Part shown: positions 46,467 to 55,625 of the stretch, in pieces
Layout of the letters: every line of letters starts with the position of its first letter
How positions within the stretch are numbered: position 1 is the first letter of the stretch
DNA from: Methylobacter sp. KS41
GTDB lineage: Bacteria; Pseudomonadota; Gammaproteobacteria; Methylococcales; Methylomonadaceae
DNA: 64,000 nt
Reading direction: 5' to 3'
Assembly: GCA_002862125.1 (NCBI GenBank)
Contig: PHSP01000002.1
Location: 149,842 to 213,841 of the forward strand
The notes under the pieces: generated by a model
The model's database searches: none
What the model saw: the letters and a program-made list of their open reading frames with translations, nothing else
What the model was told of the DNA's origin: nothing
Translations under genes and position numbers: made by a program

Positions 46467-47480
46467 ATGTACGACGGTTTTTATAATTTAAATAAAAAAC
46501 CATTCCAACTGAATGCCGATACGGATTTCTTTTTTAATAGCGCCATACATAAACGGGCTTTAGCCTATATGCGCTATGGATTAACGCAGGGAGAAGGGTT
46601 TGTCGTTGTCACGGGAAAACCCGGCACAGGCAAAACCATGTTGGTCAAAGAGCTGGTTAATAGCTTGAACAACGATAATATTACCATTGGCATTATGGTT
46701 TCATCTCAGGTTGGAGCTGATGATCTGTTAAAAATCATATCGGCGACTTTTGGACTTTCTTACGAGGGTGAAGATAAATCAACGTTGTTAACCAGAATTG
46801 AGCGTTTTTTTATCAATCAATCCATGGAGGGGAAAAGAGTGCTGATGATTGTCGACGAGGCTCAAAATCTTCCAAAAGATTCATTGGAAGAACTGCGGAT
46901 GCTATCAAATTTTGAGCTGTCCGGAAAACCGCTTTTTCAGACATTTTTGGTTGGCCAGCAGCAATTAGGTGATAGATTATTCTTGCCTGAAATGGAGCAG
47001 TTAAGACAACGCATAGTCGCCACTTATCAATTGAAATCGTTAAATGAAGAGGAAACTAAAAATTATATCTTGTTTCGTTTAGAAAAGGCTGGGTGGAATC
47101 AGTCTCCTCAATTCGAGGATGATGTTTTTAATGAAATTTGCAGATATACTCAAGGCATTCCAAGACGAATAAATACCTTATGCGATAGGGTGCTACTGTT
47201 TGGTTACCTTGATGAATTGAAGGTAATTAATTTAACTTCCGTTCAGAAAGTCATTACTGATATTGAGGAAGAATCATCTTTAGTCACTGATGAATTCCAC
47301 GATGTATTGCCTGATATGCCAATGGCTATTGATACCAACAGATCTTTTGAAGAGCGTATTGGATCATTGGAAAAAATGGTTGGGAATTTACAGCTGACAT
47401 TAACCAAAGAACGTGCATTACTTCGAAAAGCGATATTATTACAGTTGGATATGGATAATATTTATAACGAAGAACCTTAA
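46467..47480 (+). CDS. XrtA-associated ATPase (ExeA-like AAA)
   Basis: 337-residue ExeA/GspA-type ATPase. FYNLNKKPFQLNADTDFFF start, Walker A VVTGKPGTGKTMLVKEL (about 48-64), Walker B VLMIVDEAQNL (about 126-136), sensor-like LVGQQQLGDRL and arginine finger in FLPEMEQLRQRIVATY; the C-terminal 70 residues include a helical segment. It starts two bases after the outer-membrane protein stop. It probably assists assembly of the export or glycosylation machinery, as inferred from its constant presence in XrtA exopolysaccharide loci. Confidence 0.9.
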   Translation: MYDGFYNLNKKPFQLNADTDFFFNSAIHKRALAYMRYGLTQGEGFVVVTGKPGTGKTMLVKELVNSLNNDNITIGIMVSSQVGADDLLKIISATFGLSYEGEDKSTLLTRIERFFINQSMEGKRVLMIVDEAQNLPKDSLEELRMLSNFELSGKPLFQTFLVGQQQLGDRLFLPEMEQLRQRIVATYQLKSLNEEETKNYILFRLEKAGWNQSPQFEDDVFNEICRYTQGIPRRINTLCDRVLLFGYLDELKVINLTSVQKVITDIEEESSLVTDEFHDVLPDMPMAIDTNRSFEERIGSLEKMVGNLQLTLTKERALLRKAILLQLDMDNIYNEEP

Positions 47481-47639
47481 AAATGTATGCAATACACTTG
47501 TAGGGATAGTTGAAGCGCTCATGAATCTCACTAAAAACTTAATCTGCATGAGCAAAATCCGTTTAAGCGTCATCTCGAATTTTTGCTGAAACTCAAGAAT
47601 ACTTTAATTAATCACCGGCTGCGGACATATTCCTCAAAC

Positions 47640-48482
47640 ATGAAAACAAACGCCATGACAGTTGATGTGGAAGATTATTTCCAAGTGTCCGCATTTGAAC
47701 CATATATTGCAAAAGAGCAATGGGACGTTTTGCCGCGCAGAGTTGAAAGAAACACCCATAGAATCCTTGATTTATTTAATGAAAAAAAAATAAAAGCCAC
47801 TTTTTTTACCTTGGGGTGGGTGGCTGAACGCTACCCTGATTTGATTCGGCGGATGGTAAAAGACGGCCACGAACTGGCGTGCCATGGTTATAATCATATT
47901 AGGGTAACTGAACAAACTCCTGAGCAATTTCGTGATGATGTTTCTAAAACAAAGAAACTGCTGGAAGATTTGAGCGGCGAACACGTTAATGGTTATCGTG
48001 CAGCTAGTTATTCAATCGGTGCAAAAAATCTGTGGGCATTAAATATTTTGCTGGAAGAAGGTTTTAAATACAGCTCCAGTATTTATCCGGTAAAACATGA
48101 TATCTACGGTATGCCTGATGCGCCAAGATTTGGTTACGAACCTATAGAAAATCAACATTTCAAAGAAATACCCATTACTACCGTCCGATTTGGTAATAAA
48201 AATTTTCCTTGCGGGGGAGGGGGGTTTTTTAGATTTTATCCTTATGCCTTGTCAAAATGGGCTTTTAATCGGATTAATAACGAGGAAAGCGAGTCCGCGA
48301 TTTTTTATTTCCATCCCTGGGAAATAGACCCGGAGCAGCCGCGAGTACACGGATTAAATTTAAAAACACGAACCCGGCATTATCTTAATCTTAATAGAAT
48401 GGAAAATAGAATAACAAGACTGTTGACCGACTTTAACTGGGATACCATGGCAAATGTATTCCAGATTAACAAAATAGGCTAG
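47640..48482 (+). CDS. XrtA-associated polysaccharide deacetylase (DUF3473)
   Basis: 280-residue NodB-fold deacetylase. MTVDVEDYFQVSAFEP holds the metal-binding Asp motif (DVED), HELACHGYNH supplies the zinc His residues, and the C-terminal YFHPWEIDPEQPR is the DUF3473 signature. It trims N-acetyl groups of the polymer. Start: ATG at 47640 is preferred because it lies just before the conserved NAMTVDVEDYF; the upstream TTG at 47583 adds 19 unconserved residues, and ATG 47655 is also possible. No strong ribosome-binding site precedes any of them. Confidence 0.9.
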   Translation: MKTNAMTVDVEDYFQVSAFEPYIAKEQWDVLPRRVERNTHRILDLFNEKKIKATFFTLGWVAERYPDLIRRMVKDGHELACHGYNHIRVTEQTPEQFRDDVSKTKKLLEDLSGEHVNGYRAASYSIGAKNLWALNILLEEGFKYSSSIYPVKHDIYGMPDAPRFGYEPIENQHFKEIPITTVRFGNKNFPCGGGGFFRFYPYALSKWAFNRINNEESESAIFYFHPWEIDPEQPRVHGLNLKTRTRHYLNLNRMENRITRLLTDFNWDTMANVFQINKIG

Positions 48483-48486
48483 AAGT

Positions 48487-49506
48487 ATGATTAAAACACT
48501 GGACGTAGCTAATTATTCGCGGTGGAACAGCTTTGTTCAAGAAAGCACCGAAGCAACATTTTTTCATCAAGCCGGTTGGCAGGAAGTTATTAAAAAAGCA
48601 TTTGGTCATAAAACCTATTTTCTTTATGCCGAAACTGATGGAAATATAACAGGCATTTTGCCTTTAGTGCATATTAATAGTCTATTTTTTGGCAATACCC
48701 TGGTTTCAATCGCACCTTGCGTTTACGGCGGCATTGTGGCAAGCGATGAGCAATCTTATTTGGAACTGGATAATGAGGCCTGTCACTTGGCGGAAACATT
48801 AGGCGTAGATTGCCTGGAAATGAGAAATAGGGTTCAAAAACAACCTGAAAGACCATACAAGGAACTCTATGTGTCTTTTAGAAAGGAGTTGGACGCCGAT
48901 GTAGAAAAGAATTTCCTGGCAATTCCAAGAAAGCAGCGAGCGATGGTGAGAAAAGGCATTGAAGCCGGTCTGACCAGCGTCATTGACAATAATATTGATA
49001 GAATTTACCGTGCTTATTCCGAGAGCGTAAGAAATTTAGGTACTCCGGTTTTTTCAAAAAAATATTTCCAGATACTTAAAGACGTTTTTGGCGAACAATG
49101 TGAAGTGTTGACGGTCGAGCTTAATGGCCAACTGATTGCCAGCGTGATGAGTTTTTATTTTAAAGATGAAATATTGCCATACTATGGCGGTGGAACTGAT
49201 TTGGCTAGAGAGCTTAAAGGCAATGATTTCATGTATTGGGAAGTCATGCGCCGCGCGGTGGAAAAAGGCACAAAAGTATTCGACTACGGGCGGAGTAAAA
49301 TTGGCACAGGCTCTTACAGCTTTAAAAAGAATTGGGGCTTTATACCGGAGCCATTGTTTTATGAGTTTTATTTAGTTAAATCAACTTCCATGCCTGACAT
49401 CAATCCACTTAACCCAAAATACCGCTTATTCATAGCCGCCTGGAAACGTTTGCCGTTAGCCATCAGTCAAGTAATCGGTCCGTGGCTATCAAAAGATTTA
49501 AGCTGA
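48487..49506 (+). CDS. FemAB-family XrtA/PEP-CTERM-associated protein
   Basis: 339-residue protein of the GNAT/FemAB acyltransferase fold, as in TIGR03019. Seen: HQAGWQEVIKKAFGHKTYFLYAE, LPLVHINSLFFGN, the central FLAIPRKQRAMVRKGIEAGL, and YGGGTDLARELKGNDFMYWE with KVFDYGRSKIGTGSYSFKKNWGF near the C terminus. It presumably transfers an aminoacyl or acyl group to a polymer or a sugar, but the substrate is not established for the family. Four bases separate it from the deacetylase gene. Confidence 0.88.
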   Translation: MIKTLDVANYSRWNSFVQESTEATFFHQAGWQEVIKKAFGHKTYFLYAETDGNITGILPLVHINSLFFGNTLVSIAPCVYGGIVASDEQSYLELDNEACHLAETLGVDCLEMRNRVQKQPERPYKELYVSFRKELDADVEKNFLAIPRKQRAMVRKGIEAGLTSVIDNNIDRIYRAYSESVRNLGTPVFSKKYFQILKDVFGEQCEVLTVELNGQLIASVMSFYFKDEILPYYGGGTDLARELKGNDFMYWEVMRRAVEKGTKVFDYGRSKIGTGSYSFKKNWGFIPEPLFYEFYLVKSTSMPDINPLNPKYRLFIAAWKRLPLAISQVIGPWLSKDLS

Positions 49507-49544
49507 AACTTCCTTATATAGTCATTATCTTCACGTCATCAGCC

Positions 49545-50735
49545 ATGGAAAGCCTCCTTTTTCTTTCGCATAGAATCCCGTATCCACCTAATAAAGGCGA
49601 TAAGATACGTTCATTTCATTTTTTAAAATATTTGACTGGCGCTTACACTGTACATTTGGGCGCCTTTATTGACGATCCAAACGACTGGCAATATACAGAT
49701 AAACTCAATGTCATTTGTTCGGAAACCTGTTATCTGGGGTTAAATCCGCTCAAGGCAAAAATAAAAAGCCTGAAAGGGTTGCTGACGGGTGAAGCGTTAA
49801 CTTTGCCTTATTATAAAAATCAGGCAATGCAAGATTGGGTTGATAGCACGATAAGAACTTATTCAATCAAAAAAGTGCTTATATTTTCATCAGCTATGGC
49901 GCAGTTTATTAATGAAACTCACGACGTTGAAATGTATGTCGATTTTGTTGATGTAGACTCCGACAAATGGCGGCAATATGCCTGCAGCAAAAAAGGTTTA
50001 AGCGCATGGATTTATCAACGTGAATCCAAATATTTGTTCAATTATGAGAAAAAAGTAGCTAACCGGGCTAAGGTAAGTTTTTTCGTTTCAGAACAGGAGG
50101 CTGATCTTTTTAAAAAGCTCGCACCCGAAGTTAGCCGAAATGTAACTTACTTTTATAACGGTGTTAACTCGGATCATTTTTCTCCAGAACTATCGTTTGT
50201 CAGACCTTATCCTGCCAATGAAGACGTAATAGTTTTTACCGGAGCGATGGATTATTGGGCCAATGTGGATGCCGTAAAATGGTTTGCGGAAGAGGTTTTT
50301 CCGCACATCACGAAAAATTATCCAGGCGTAAAATTTTATATAGTCGGCTCCAGACCGGCAAAAGAAGTGGAGGCATTGGCTAACAACGCGGTTGTCGTGA
50401 CTGGGACTGTCGATGACGTTCGACCCTATCTTGCTCATGCCAAGCTGGTAATTGCGCCATTAAGAATTGCCAGAGGTATTCAAAATAAGGTATTGGAAGC
50501 GATGGCAATGGGAAAATATGTCATAGTAACCTCAGCGGCCATGGAAGGGATTCACTATGACGAAAGCCTGGATATATCTGTATGTGATGAAGTTGTTGAC
50601 GTAATTAATCAGACAGAAAAATTCTTACAGAAGAACTCCACGTCGATGTTATCGAATAACAACCGGCAGTTCGTCAAGGCTAGGTTCAGCTGGGAGAAAA
50701 ACGTAAGTCAGCTAGTAAACTTAATGCGAGAGTGA
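49545..50735 (+). CDS. XrtA/PEP-CTERM-system glycosyltransferase (TIGR03087-like)
   Basis: 396-residue GT-B glycosyltransferase. MESLLFLSHRIPYPPNKGDKIRSFHF at the start is the family signature, followed by VDFVDVDSDKWRQYA, FVSEQEADLF, and the donor-binding C-terminal half: FTGAMDYWANVDAVKWFAEE, VVVTGTVDDVRPYLAHAKLV and PLRIARGIQNKVLEAMAMGK. ATG at 49545 is chosen over 49482, which would overlap the FemAB gene and lacks similarity. It adds one sugar to the exopolysaccharide repeat unit. In related loci the exosortase gene or a second glycosyltransferase follows; here there is a 249-base gap. Confidence 0.9.
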   Translation: MESLLFLSHRIPYPPNKGDKIRSFHFLKYLTGAYTVHLGAFIDDPNDWQYTDKLNVICSETCYLGLNPLKAKIKSLKGLLTGEALTLPYYKNQAMQDWVDSTIRTYSIKKVLIFSSAMAQFINETHDVEMYVDFVDVDSDKWRQYACSKKGLSAWIYQRESKYLFNYEKKVANRAKVSFFVSEQEADLFKKLAPEVSRNVTYFYNGVNSDHFSPELSFVRPYPANEDVIVFTGAMDYWANVDAVKWFAEEVFPHITKNYPGVKFYIVGSRPAKEVEALANNAVVVTGTVDDVRPYLAHAKLVIAPLRIARGIQNKVLEAMAMGKYVIVTSAAMEGIHYDESLDISVCDEVVDVINQTEKFLQKNSTSMLSNNNRQFVKARFSWEKNVSQLVNLMRE

Positions 50736-50984
50736 ATAAAATAAGGTTTTTGCATCATCAAAGTTTTTATTTGCTTCTATAATCTACCGTGGCTAATCAA
50801 TCTCGTAACGCTTGCCACCGTATGCCTCAAATTAAATAATAACTGCGAGATTGATTTATAGATATTCATCTACAATTCCATCAAAATAATAATAACAAAA
50901 TCATCAACAAATGTTCTGGTCTATTTCCCATGATGAGCATGGCTTGGATTCAATAAAAAATATTTTAAAGCGGGAATAATAGCT
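50736..50984. other. 249-base gap where XrtA loci often carry further genes
   Basis: AT-rich, no open frame of note. It contains an 11-bp inverted repeat (50795-50805 and 50846-50856, AATCAATCTCG and its complement) separated by 40 bases. No remnant of exosortase or another glycosyltransferase could be read in any frame. Confidence 0.6.
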
Positions 50985-52871
50985 ATGTGCGGGATTGTCG
51001 GTATCTTCGATATAAAAGAAAAGCGGGAAATTAATCGGGACTTACTTTCCCGGATGAACGAAAGTCAATATCACCGAGGACCCGATGAGGGCGGTCTGCA
51101 TATTGAAGCCGGATTAGGGTTTGGCCATCGCCGGCTTTCAATTATTGATCTCGCCACTGGTCAGCAGCCAATGGTCAGCCGTGATAAAAATGCCATTCTG
51201 ACTTTTAACGGAGAAATATACAACTTCATGGAATTAAGAAAGGAACTGGAAGCACTCGGTTTTACCTTCCAGACCCACTGCGATACGGAAGTTATTTTAT
51301 ATGGCTGGCAAGCTTGGGGTGAGGCTTGTGTAGAAAAATTACGCGGCATGTTTGCTTTTGCCGTATGGGATAGAGACAGGCAAACTTTATTTCTTGCACG
51401 TGATCGTCTGGGTATAAAACCACTCTATTATGCGGAACTGGCAAACGGAGTTTTTATTTTCGGCTCTGAATTAAAATCGTTAAAAGTACATCCTGACTTG
51501 CCTAAAGCATTGGACGCTACTGCTATTGAAGATTATTTTGGTTTCGGGTATGTGCCTGATCCTAAAACAATTTATAAAAATGTATATAAATTGGAACCCG
51601 GTTATTGCCTGACTGTAAAGCGGGGTGATAAGACCTATAAGCCTCGGCAATATTGGGATATAAAATTCACACCCGGACCCTCCCAAAATGAACAAACAAC
51701 GGGTGAAGAACTCATAGAGCGACTTCGCGAAGCGGTTAAAATAAGATTGGTTGCAGATGTGCCATTAGGCGCATTTTTGTCGGGCGGGGTGGACTCAAGC
51801 GCAGTCGTAGCCATGATGGCGGGATTATCAGATAATCCCGTTAATACCTGTTCAATCTCTTTTGGCGATCCGGCATTTAATGAGTCACAATTTGCCGCTC
51901 AGGTCGCCGGGCGCTACCACACGGCCCATCGTGTTGAACAGGTTGATCCCGATGATTTCAGTTTGATTGACCAATTGGCAGGGCTCTACGATGAACCTTA
52001 TGCCGATAGTTCTGCATTGCCCACATACCGGGTTTGTGAATTGGCAAAAAAGCAGGTCACCGTCGTACTGTCAGGCGATGGCGGCGATGAAAATCTGGCC
52101 GGATACCGGCGTTATCGCTGGCATACCTACGAAGATCAAATGCGTTCATGGTTGCCGGATAGTGTTAGAAAACCGGTGTTTGGTTTACTGGGACGGGTAT
52201 ATCCTAAAGCGGATTGGGCGCCGAAAATATTCAGGGCAAAATCAACTTTTGAATCCATTGCCCGTGATTCCATGGAAGGTTATTTTCACAGCGTCTCAGT
52301 GCTATCCAATGAATTGCGAAGCAAGCTGTTCAGTGATCAATTAAAGCGGGATTTACAAGGCTATCAAGCAGTGGAAGTGTTTAGAAGATATGTCGATAAC
52401 GCACCGTCAGACAGCCCATTATCGCTGGTTCAATATCTGGATATAAAAACTTATCTGCCGGGTGATATTTTGACCAAAGTAGACAGAGCCAGTATGGCTC
52501 ATGCTTTAGAAGTAAGAGTGCCGTTACTGGATCATAAGCTTGTTGAATGGATGGCCGGATTGCAACCGGATATGAAACTCAGAGGCCGCGAAGGCAAATA
52601 TATCTTTAAAAAATCCCTGGAAAGCTATTTGCCGAACGATATTTTATATCGGCCCAAAATGGGCTTTTCAGTCCCGTTGGATGCCTGGTTTAAAGGACCG
52701 TTAAAAAATAAAGTCCGGGAAGCTTTGCTAGGCGAAACCATGACGCAATGCGGAATGTTTAATCATTCATTTTTAGAACACATGGTCAACCAGCATCAAA
52801 GCGGATTGCGTGATTACAGTTCACCAATTTGGTCTTTGTTAATGTTTGAAGCATTTTTACGAAATAACTAA
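50985..52871 (+). CDS. XrtA/PEP-CTERM-system amidotransferase (asparagine-synthase type)
   Basis: 628-residue glutamine-dependent amidotransferase. Cys 2 of MCGIVGIFD is the glutaminase nucleophile; NESQYHRGPDEGG, FNGEIYNFMELR and HCDTEVILYGW follow in the glutaminase domain. The synthetase domain has the ATP-binding SGGVDSSAVVAMMAG (about 265-279), VLSGDGGDENLAGYRRY, and DILTKVDRASMAHALEVR. It probably amidates a uronic acid of the exopolysaccharide, which suits the upstream sugar-nucleotide dehydrogenase. It is the last recognised gene of the locus; the DNA after it is transposon debris. Confidence 0.9.
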   Translation: MCGIVGIFDIKEKREINRDLLSRMNESQYHRGPDEGGLHIEAGLGFGHRRLSIIDLATGQQPMVSRDKNAILTFNGEIYNFMELRKELEALGFTFQTHCDTEVILYGWQAWGEACVEKLRGMFAFAVWDRDRQTLFLARDRLGIKPLYYAELANGVFIFGSELKSLKVHPDLPKALDATAIEDYFGFGYVPDPKTIYKNVYKLEPGYCLTVKRGDKTYKPRQYWDIKFTPGPSQNEQTTGEELIERLREAVKIRLVADVPLGAFLSGGVDSSAVVAMMAGLSDNPVNTCSISFGDPAFNESQFAAQVAGRYHTAHRVEQVDPDDFSLIDQLAGLYDEPYADSSALPTYRVCELAKKQVTVVLSGDGGDENLAGYRRYRWHTYEDQMRSWLPDSVRKPVFGLLGRVYPKADWAPKIFRAKSTFESIARDSMEGYFHSVSVLSNELRSKLFSDQLKRDLQGYQAVEVFRRYVDNAPSDSPLSLVQYLDIKTYLPGDILTKVDRASMAHALEVRVPLLDHKLVEWMAGLQPDMKLRGREGKYIFKKSLESYLPNDILYRPKMGFSVPLDAWFKGPLKNKVREALLGETMTQCGMFNHSFLEHMVNQHQSGLRDYSSPIWSLLMFEAFLRNN

Positions 52872-52981
52872 CCAGCGGGCAATGTTAAAATCTCAAACTC
52901 GATGTTCAAGTTTTTAAGCTTAGAAAAACAGCAGGAAAACGGGTAAGCTAATCAGTGTAAACTTCCACGTATTTCAACAAT

Positions 52982-53185
52982 ATGTTGATGTACGAGCCGG
53001 CACACTTTATAAAAACGTTTGTAACTGATTTAGATGCAGCTATGGGAAAGCTAAAGCACAATGCCAAACTGACACAACTACAAAGGATTTGGCTGGGATT
53101 TTGTTTGACGGGAATGTTGCTGACCAATTCGGTGTGCTGGGCGAAGTTCGTGCATATTCTGGCTCAACCTGAACAGTCATTCTAA
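52982..53185 (+). pseudogene. N-terminal transposase fragment
   Basis: 67-codon frame with FVTDLDAAMGKLKHNAKLTQ, LQRIWLGFCLTGMLLTNSVC and then WAKF, which resembles the N terminus of a family of larger transposases (usual ...NSVCWARFE...). The similarity ends at WAKF about 53147. From 53156 the sequence consists of the IS21-type terminal repeats described below, so the gene was cut by insertion. The rest of this transposase is not present in the window. Exact IS family not assigned. Confidence 0.6.
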
Positions 53186-53308
53186 TCCAATCTGAACACC
53201 TATTCTGAATTAAGTTGAACACTGATTCTGGTTTCAAGCTGAACACTTTTTGAGATTTTCCAGAATCGGTGTTCAAGTTGCCAGAATGACTGTTCAAGTT
53301 ACCAGAAT
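53156..53308. repeat. two facing sets of IS21-type terminal repeats
   Basis: Four tandem 23-bp units starting at 53156, 53179, 53202 and 53225 (pattern ATTCTgg...TGAACA) are followed about 20 bases later by two units of the reverse pattern, 53267-53287 and 53288-53308 (pattern TGTTCAAGTTnCCAGAAT). Multiple short terminal repeats are typical of IS21-family ends. The first set has the orientation of a right end, the second of a left end leading into the istA stump. Confidence 0.72.
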
Positions 53309-53367
53309 CTCGCCTAACGCATTGTTTATTCAATCAGACTATCCTTTCCGCTTTTTATGGAAAGAAT

Positions 53368-53523
53368 ATGTCAGCGAAGAGAACAGCAATGCGAAAATTA
53401 CGAGAAGTACTCAGACTCAGTTACAGCGCCGGATTAAGCATCCGGGAAATCAGTGCCAGCACCAAGATCAGTGTCGGCAGCATTCAAACTATTCCTATTT
53501 GCAATCTGGATAATATCCTATGA
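53368..53523 (+). pseudogene. istA (IS21-family transposase) N-terminal stump
   Basis: From the ATG at 53368 the frame reads MSAKRTAMRKLREVLRLSY, then GLSIREISASTKISVGSIQ, the helix-turn-helix N terminus of IstA (usual MRKIREVLRL...GLSxRxIA). After about 40 residues similarity stops and the frame runs on into the DNA of the truncated SIR2 gene, ending at TGA 53521-53523. The remaining IstA (more than 400 residues) and IstB are missing. Preceded by the left-end repeats at 53267-53308. Confidence 0.72.
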
Positions 53524-53804
53524 TTTTCGGTGGGGGCGTTATTAGAAGAAAGTTCTTCAATTATTAACTGGTTTATCTTATGACGATTAGAGCCATTTTT
53601 ATTAAAATGATATTGGGCCAGCCTAACCAAATCGTGCTCTTTATCTACGTCTAAACCAAGATCATCAGCTAACGGTTTAATAAGCAATTTCCAATTGACA
53701 TATTCTGCTGGAATAGATAACCCCGTACCGGCAAAAATAGCGGCATTATTGCCTTCTATTTCCTTGACAAAATGTTCAATAAATAATCCAATTTCTCTGT
53801 TCAT
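53484..53804 (-). pseudogene. SIR2-domain protein, N-terminal fragment
   Basis: 106-codon frame with GAGGATAT ribosome-binding site before ATG 53804. IEGNNAAIFAGTGLSIPAEY is the SIR2 nucleotide-binding start (GAGxSxxxG-like), followed by VNWKLLIKPLADDLGLDV and APTENHRILSRLQ. In full-length relatives this is followed by a YWTTNYD motif and hundreds more residues; here the coding stops at the junction with the istA stump. Intact SIR2-type proteins in such neighbourhoods degrade NAD during phage infection; this copy cannot. It follows the metallopeptidase gene by 12 bases. Confidence 0.75.
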
Positions 53805-53816
53805 ATATCCTCACGA

Positions 53817-54551
53817 TCAAACAAACCGCACCTCCACCATTTCATTGAGCCGCTTGCGTCTCAACTCCCAATCCTTCATCACCGCCGAAAGCAGCTTATA
53901 AAACGCCAGACTATGGTTGCGCTCTTTCACATGGCAAAGCTCATGCGTTATCACGTAATCAATACAATCCTTCGGGGCGGCAATCAGCTCCGGGTTAAGG
54001 ATGATATTGCCTTGCGCTGTGCAGCTTCCCCACCTGTTCGGCATAAAACGAAGCTGGAAGCCTTGATGATGCGGAATTTCTAACTTGGCAACTTGCCTGA
54101 CACAAAGCTCATAGCGCTCCGAAAAAACCGCCTTTGCACGCGAGCGATACCACGCCTGTAAAAGCATTCTGACTTTTTCAGTGCTGTCCGGCGTCGCTGT
54201 TTCGACAATCAACCGGCCATGCACCAGTTTGACATGATCCACCAGACCCTGATTGACCAGTAACCGGTATTGCCGTCCCAAATAACGATGCGTTTCTCCG
54301 CACACATAGCGCCTTTGGGGCAGGGCAGGGGGATAGGCCTCGAATTGTAATTTTTGCTTAAAAATCCATGAGGCTCGTTTCTTCACCTTTTCGGCAATCG
54401 CTTCATGACTGGCGTCCATCGGCGCATCGACCACCACTTGCCCATCGGGATAGACATGAATCGCCAAGGTCTTACGGTCACAAGCATTCACGCAATAGGT
54501 GATTTCCGTCTGCCCGAATAAAACGGATTGATTAGGGTGAACCACCATCAT
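53817..54551 (-). CDS. YgjP/SprT-like zinc metallopeptidase (DUF45)
   Basis: 244-residue M48-related metallopeptidase. The zinc-binding ITHELCHVKERNHS (HExxH, about 195-208) is preceded by the conserved LRFMPNRWGSCTAQGNIILN and NPELIAAPKDCIDYV. The N-terminal half is a beta-rich DUF45 segment (YVCGETHRYLGRQYRL). This type is regularly encoded directly after hsdR in type I restriction loci, and here it starts four bases after the hsdR remnant's stop. It looks intact although both neighbours are broken. Physiological substrate unknown. Confidence 0.85.
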   Translation of the reverse strand: MMVVHPNQSVLFGQTEITYCVNACDRKTLAIHVYPDGQVVVDAPMDASHEAIAEKVKKRASWIFKQKLQFEAYPPALPQRRYVCGETHRYLGRQYRLLVNQGLVDHVKLVHGRLIVETATPDSTEKVRMLLQAWYRSRAKAVFSERYELCVRQVAKLEIPHHQGFQLRFMPNRWGSCTAQGNIILNPELIAAPKDCIDYVITHELCHVKERNHSLAFYKLLSAVMKDWELRRKRLNEMVEVRFV

Positions 54552-54554
54552 GAA

Positions 54555-55625
54555 CTAATGATCCCGCCGTTCAGCAATAGCCAATACCTGATTGGTTATC
54601 CGCTCGATCAGCTCTAAATCCATGGCAAGATCATAACGGCCTTTCAGACTATAAAGGTAATCCTCGATCTCGTTCAGCATCAGGTTCTTAATGTCCTGAT
54701 TCCGTGTCCAGTCGCGGATTTTATGCCCACTGATAATCTCGTCCAGTTTCACGGCTGTTTCCGCTGCAAACACTTCCGGTGTAACGCCTGACACGGCATA
54801 AGCCGCCAAAGGCTCTTGAATCACGCCATAAAAGGCTTTGGCTTCATCGCGGTACGCCAAAATATCCGGCAGGTCTGAACTGGTTTTGCCGCGCAAATCA
54901 TCGAGCGTTTCACGAATACGCTTCAGATACTCCATATCAGACAGGCGTTTGGCTCGATGCTCGGCAATCGCTTCATCAATCAGCTCCGACAGCCGTTTAT
55001 ACAAAGCGGGGTCTTCTTCCATTTTTTCGGTGATGGTTTTCTTCACCCGCGAGGCAATCGCATCGGCCTTGGCTGCATCGCCTTCAATGGCGTCGATTTC
55101 AAGCTCAAACTCGTCAATGGCAAACATATTGACCGGCTCGATGAGCTGTTTCACGGCATCGGCGCCAATGTATTTATTCACCATATTGCGGATTTGCTGC
55201 TCGTAGGATGAATAATCAACAGCCTCACCATAGCGTTGTTTCACGGCTTGACGTAGATTGAGAAAGTATTTCAAATCGTCCTTATAACAGGCGATTTTCT
55301 TTTCAGGCGTTTCACCCTGAAACTTGGCGTTGGCAAGCGCCAATTGCAGGGTCTTGGCGAACAAAGACAACACCTCATAAAAACGCTGCCGCCGGTCTTC
55401 CGGCTCCAAATGCCGTTGCATTGCTTCCAAGTCCTTTTGGTTTTCGACTTCCTTGAACACCTCCCAGACATTGGTATGGCGTTGCGGTAACAGCTTGATC
55501 TCTCCGGTAATGTCGGTCAGCGTGCCTTCAATGTCCTCCGGATCAAAGCCTTCATTCTCCAAGGCGGCGTAGGTATCAATCGCTTCGTTAAGTTCGCCGA
55601 AAATCCCCCGGTAATCAAGTATCAG
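54555..55625 (-). pseudogene. hsdR C-terminal fragment (type I restriction R subunit)
   Basis: About 357 codons matching the helical C-terminal region of type I restriction R proteins: LDYRGIFGELNEAIDTYAAL at the 5' end (usual VDYxGI..L..A...Y), then PQRHTNVWEVFKEVENQKD, LSLFAKTLQLALANAKF, and a C-terminal helical tail. The nuclease, helicase motor and start codon are missing. In frame the sequence runs back only to about 55625, where it overlaps the end of the fic gene in another frame. It cannot cut DNA. It could be expressed from an internal ATG at 55562 but would lack all catalytic parts. Confidence 0.8.

Noticed and set aside
53156..53308. Regular 23-bp repeats considered as a CRISPR array
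   Set aside because: Units are contiguous without unique spacers, change orientation, and lead into an istA start, so they are transposon ends.
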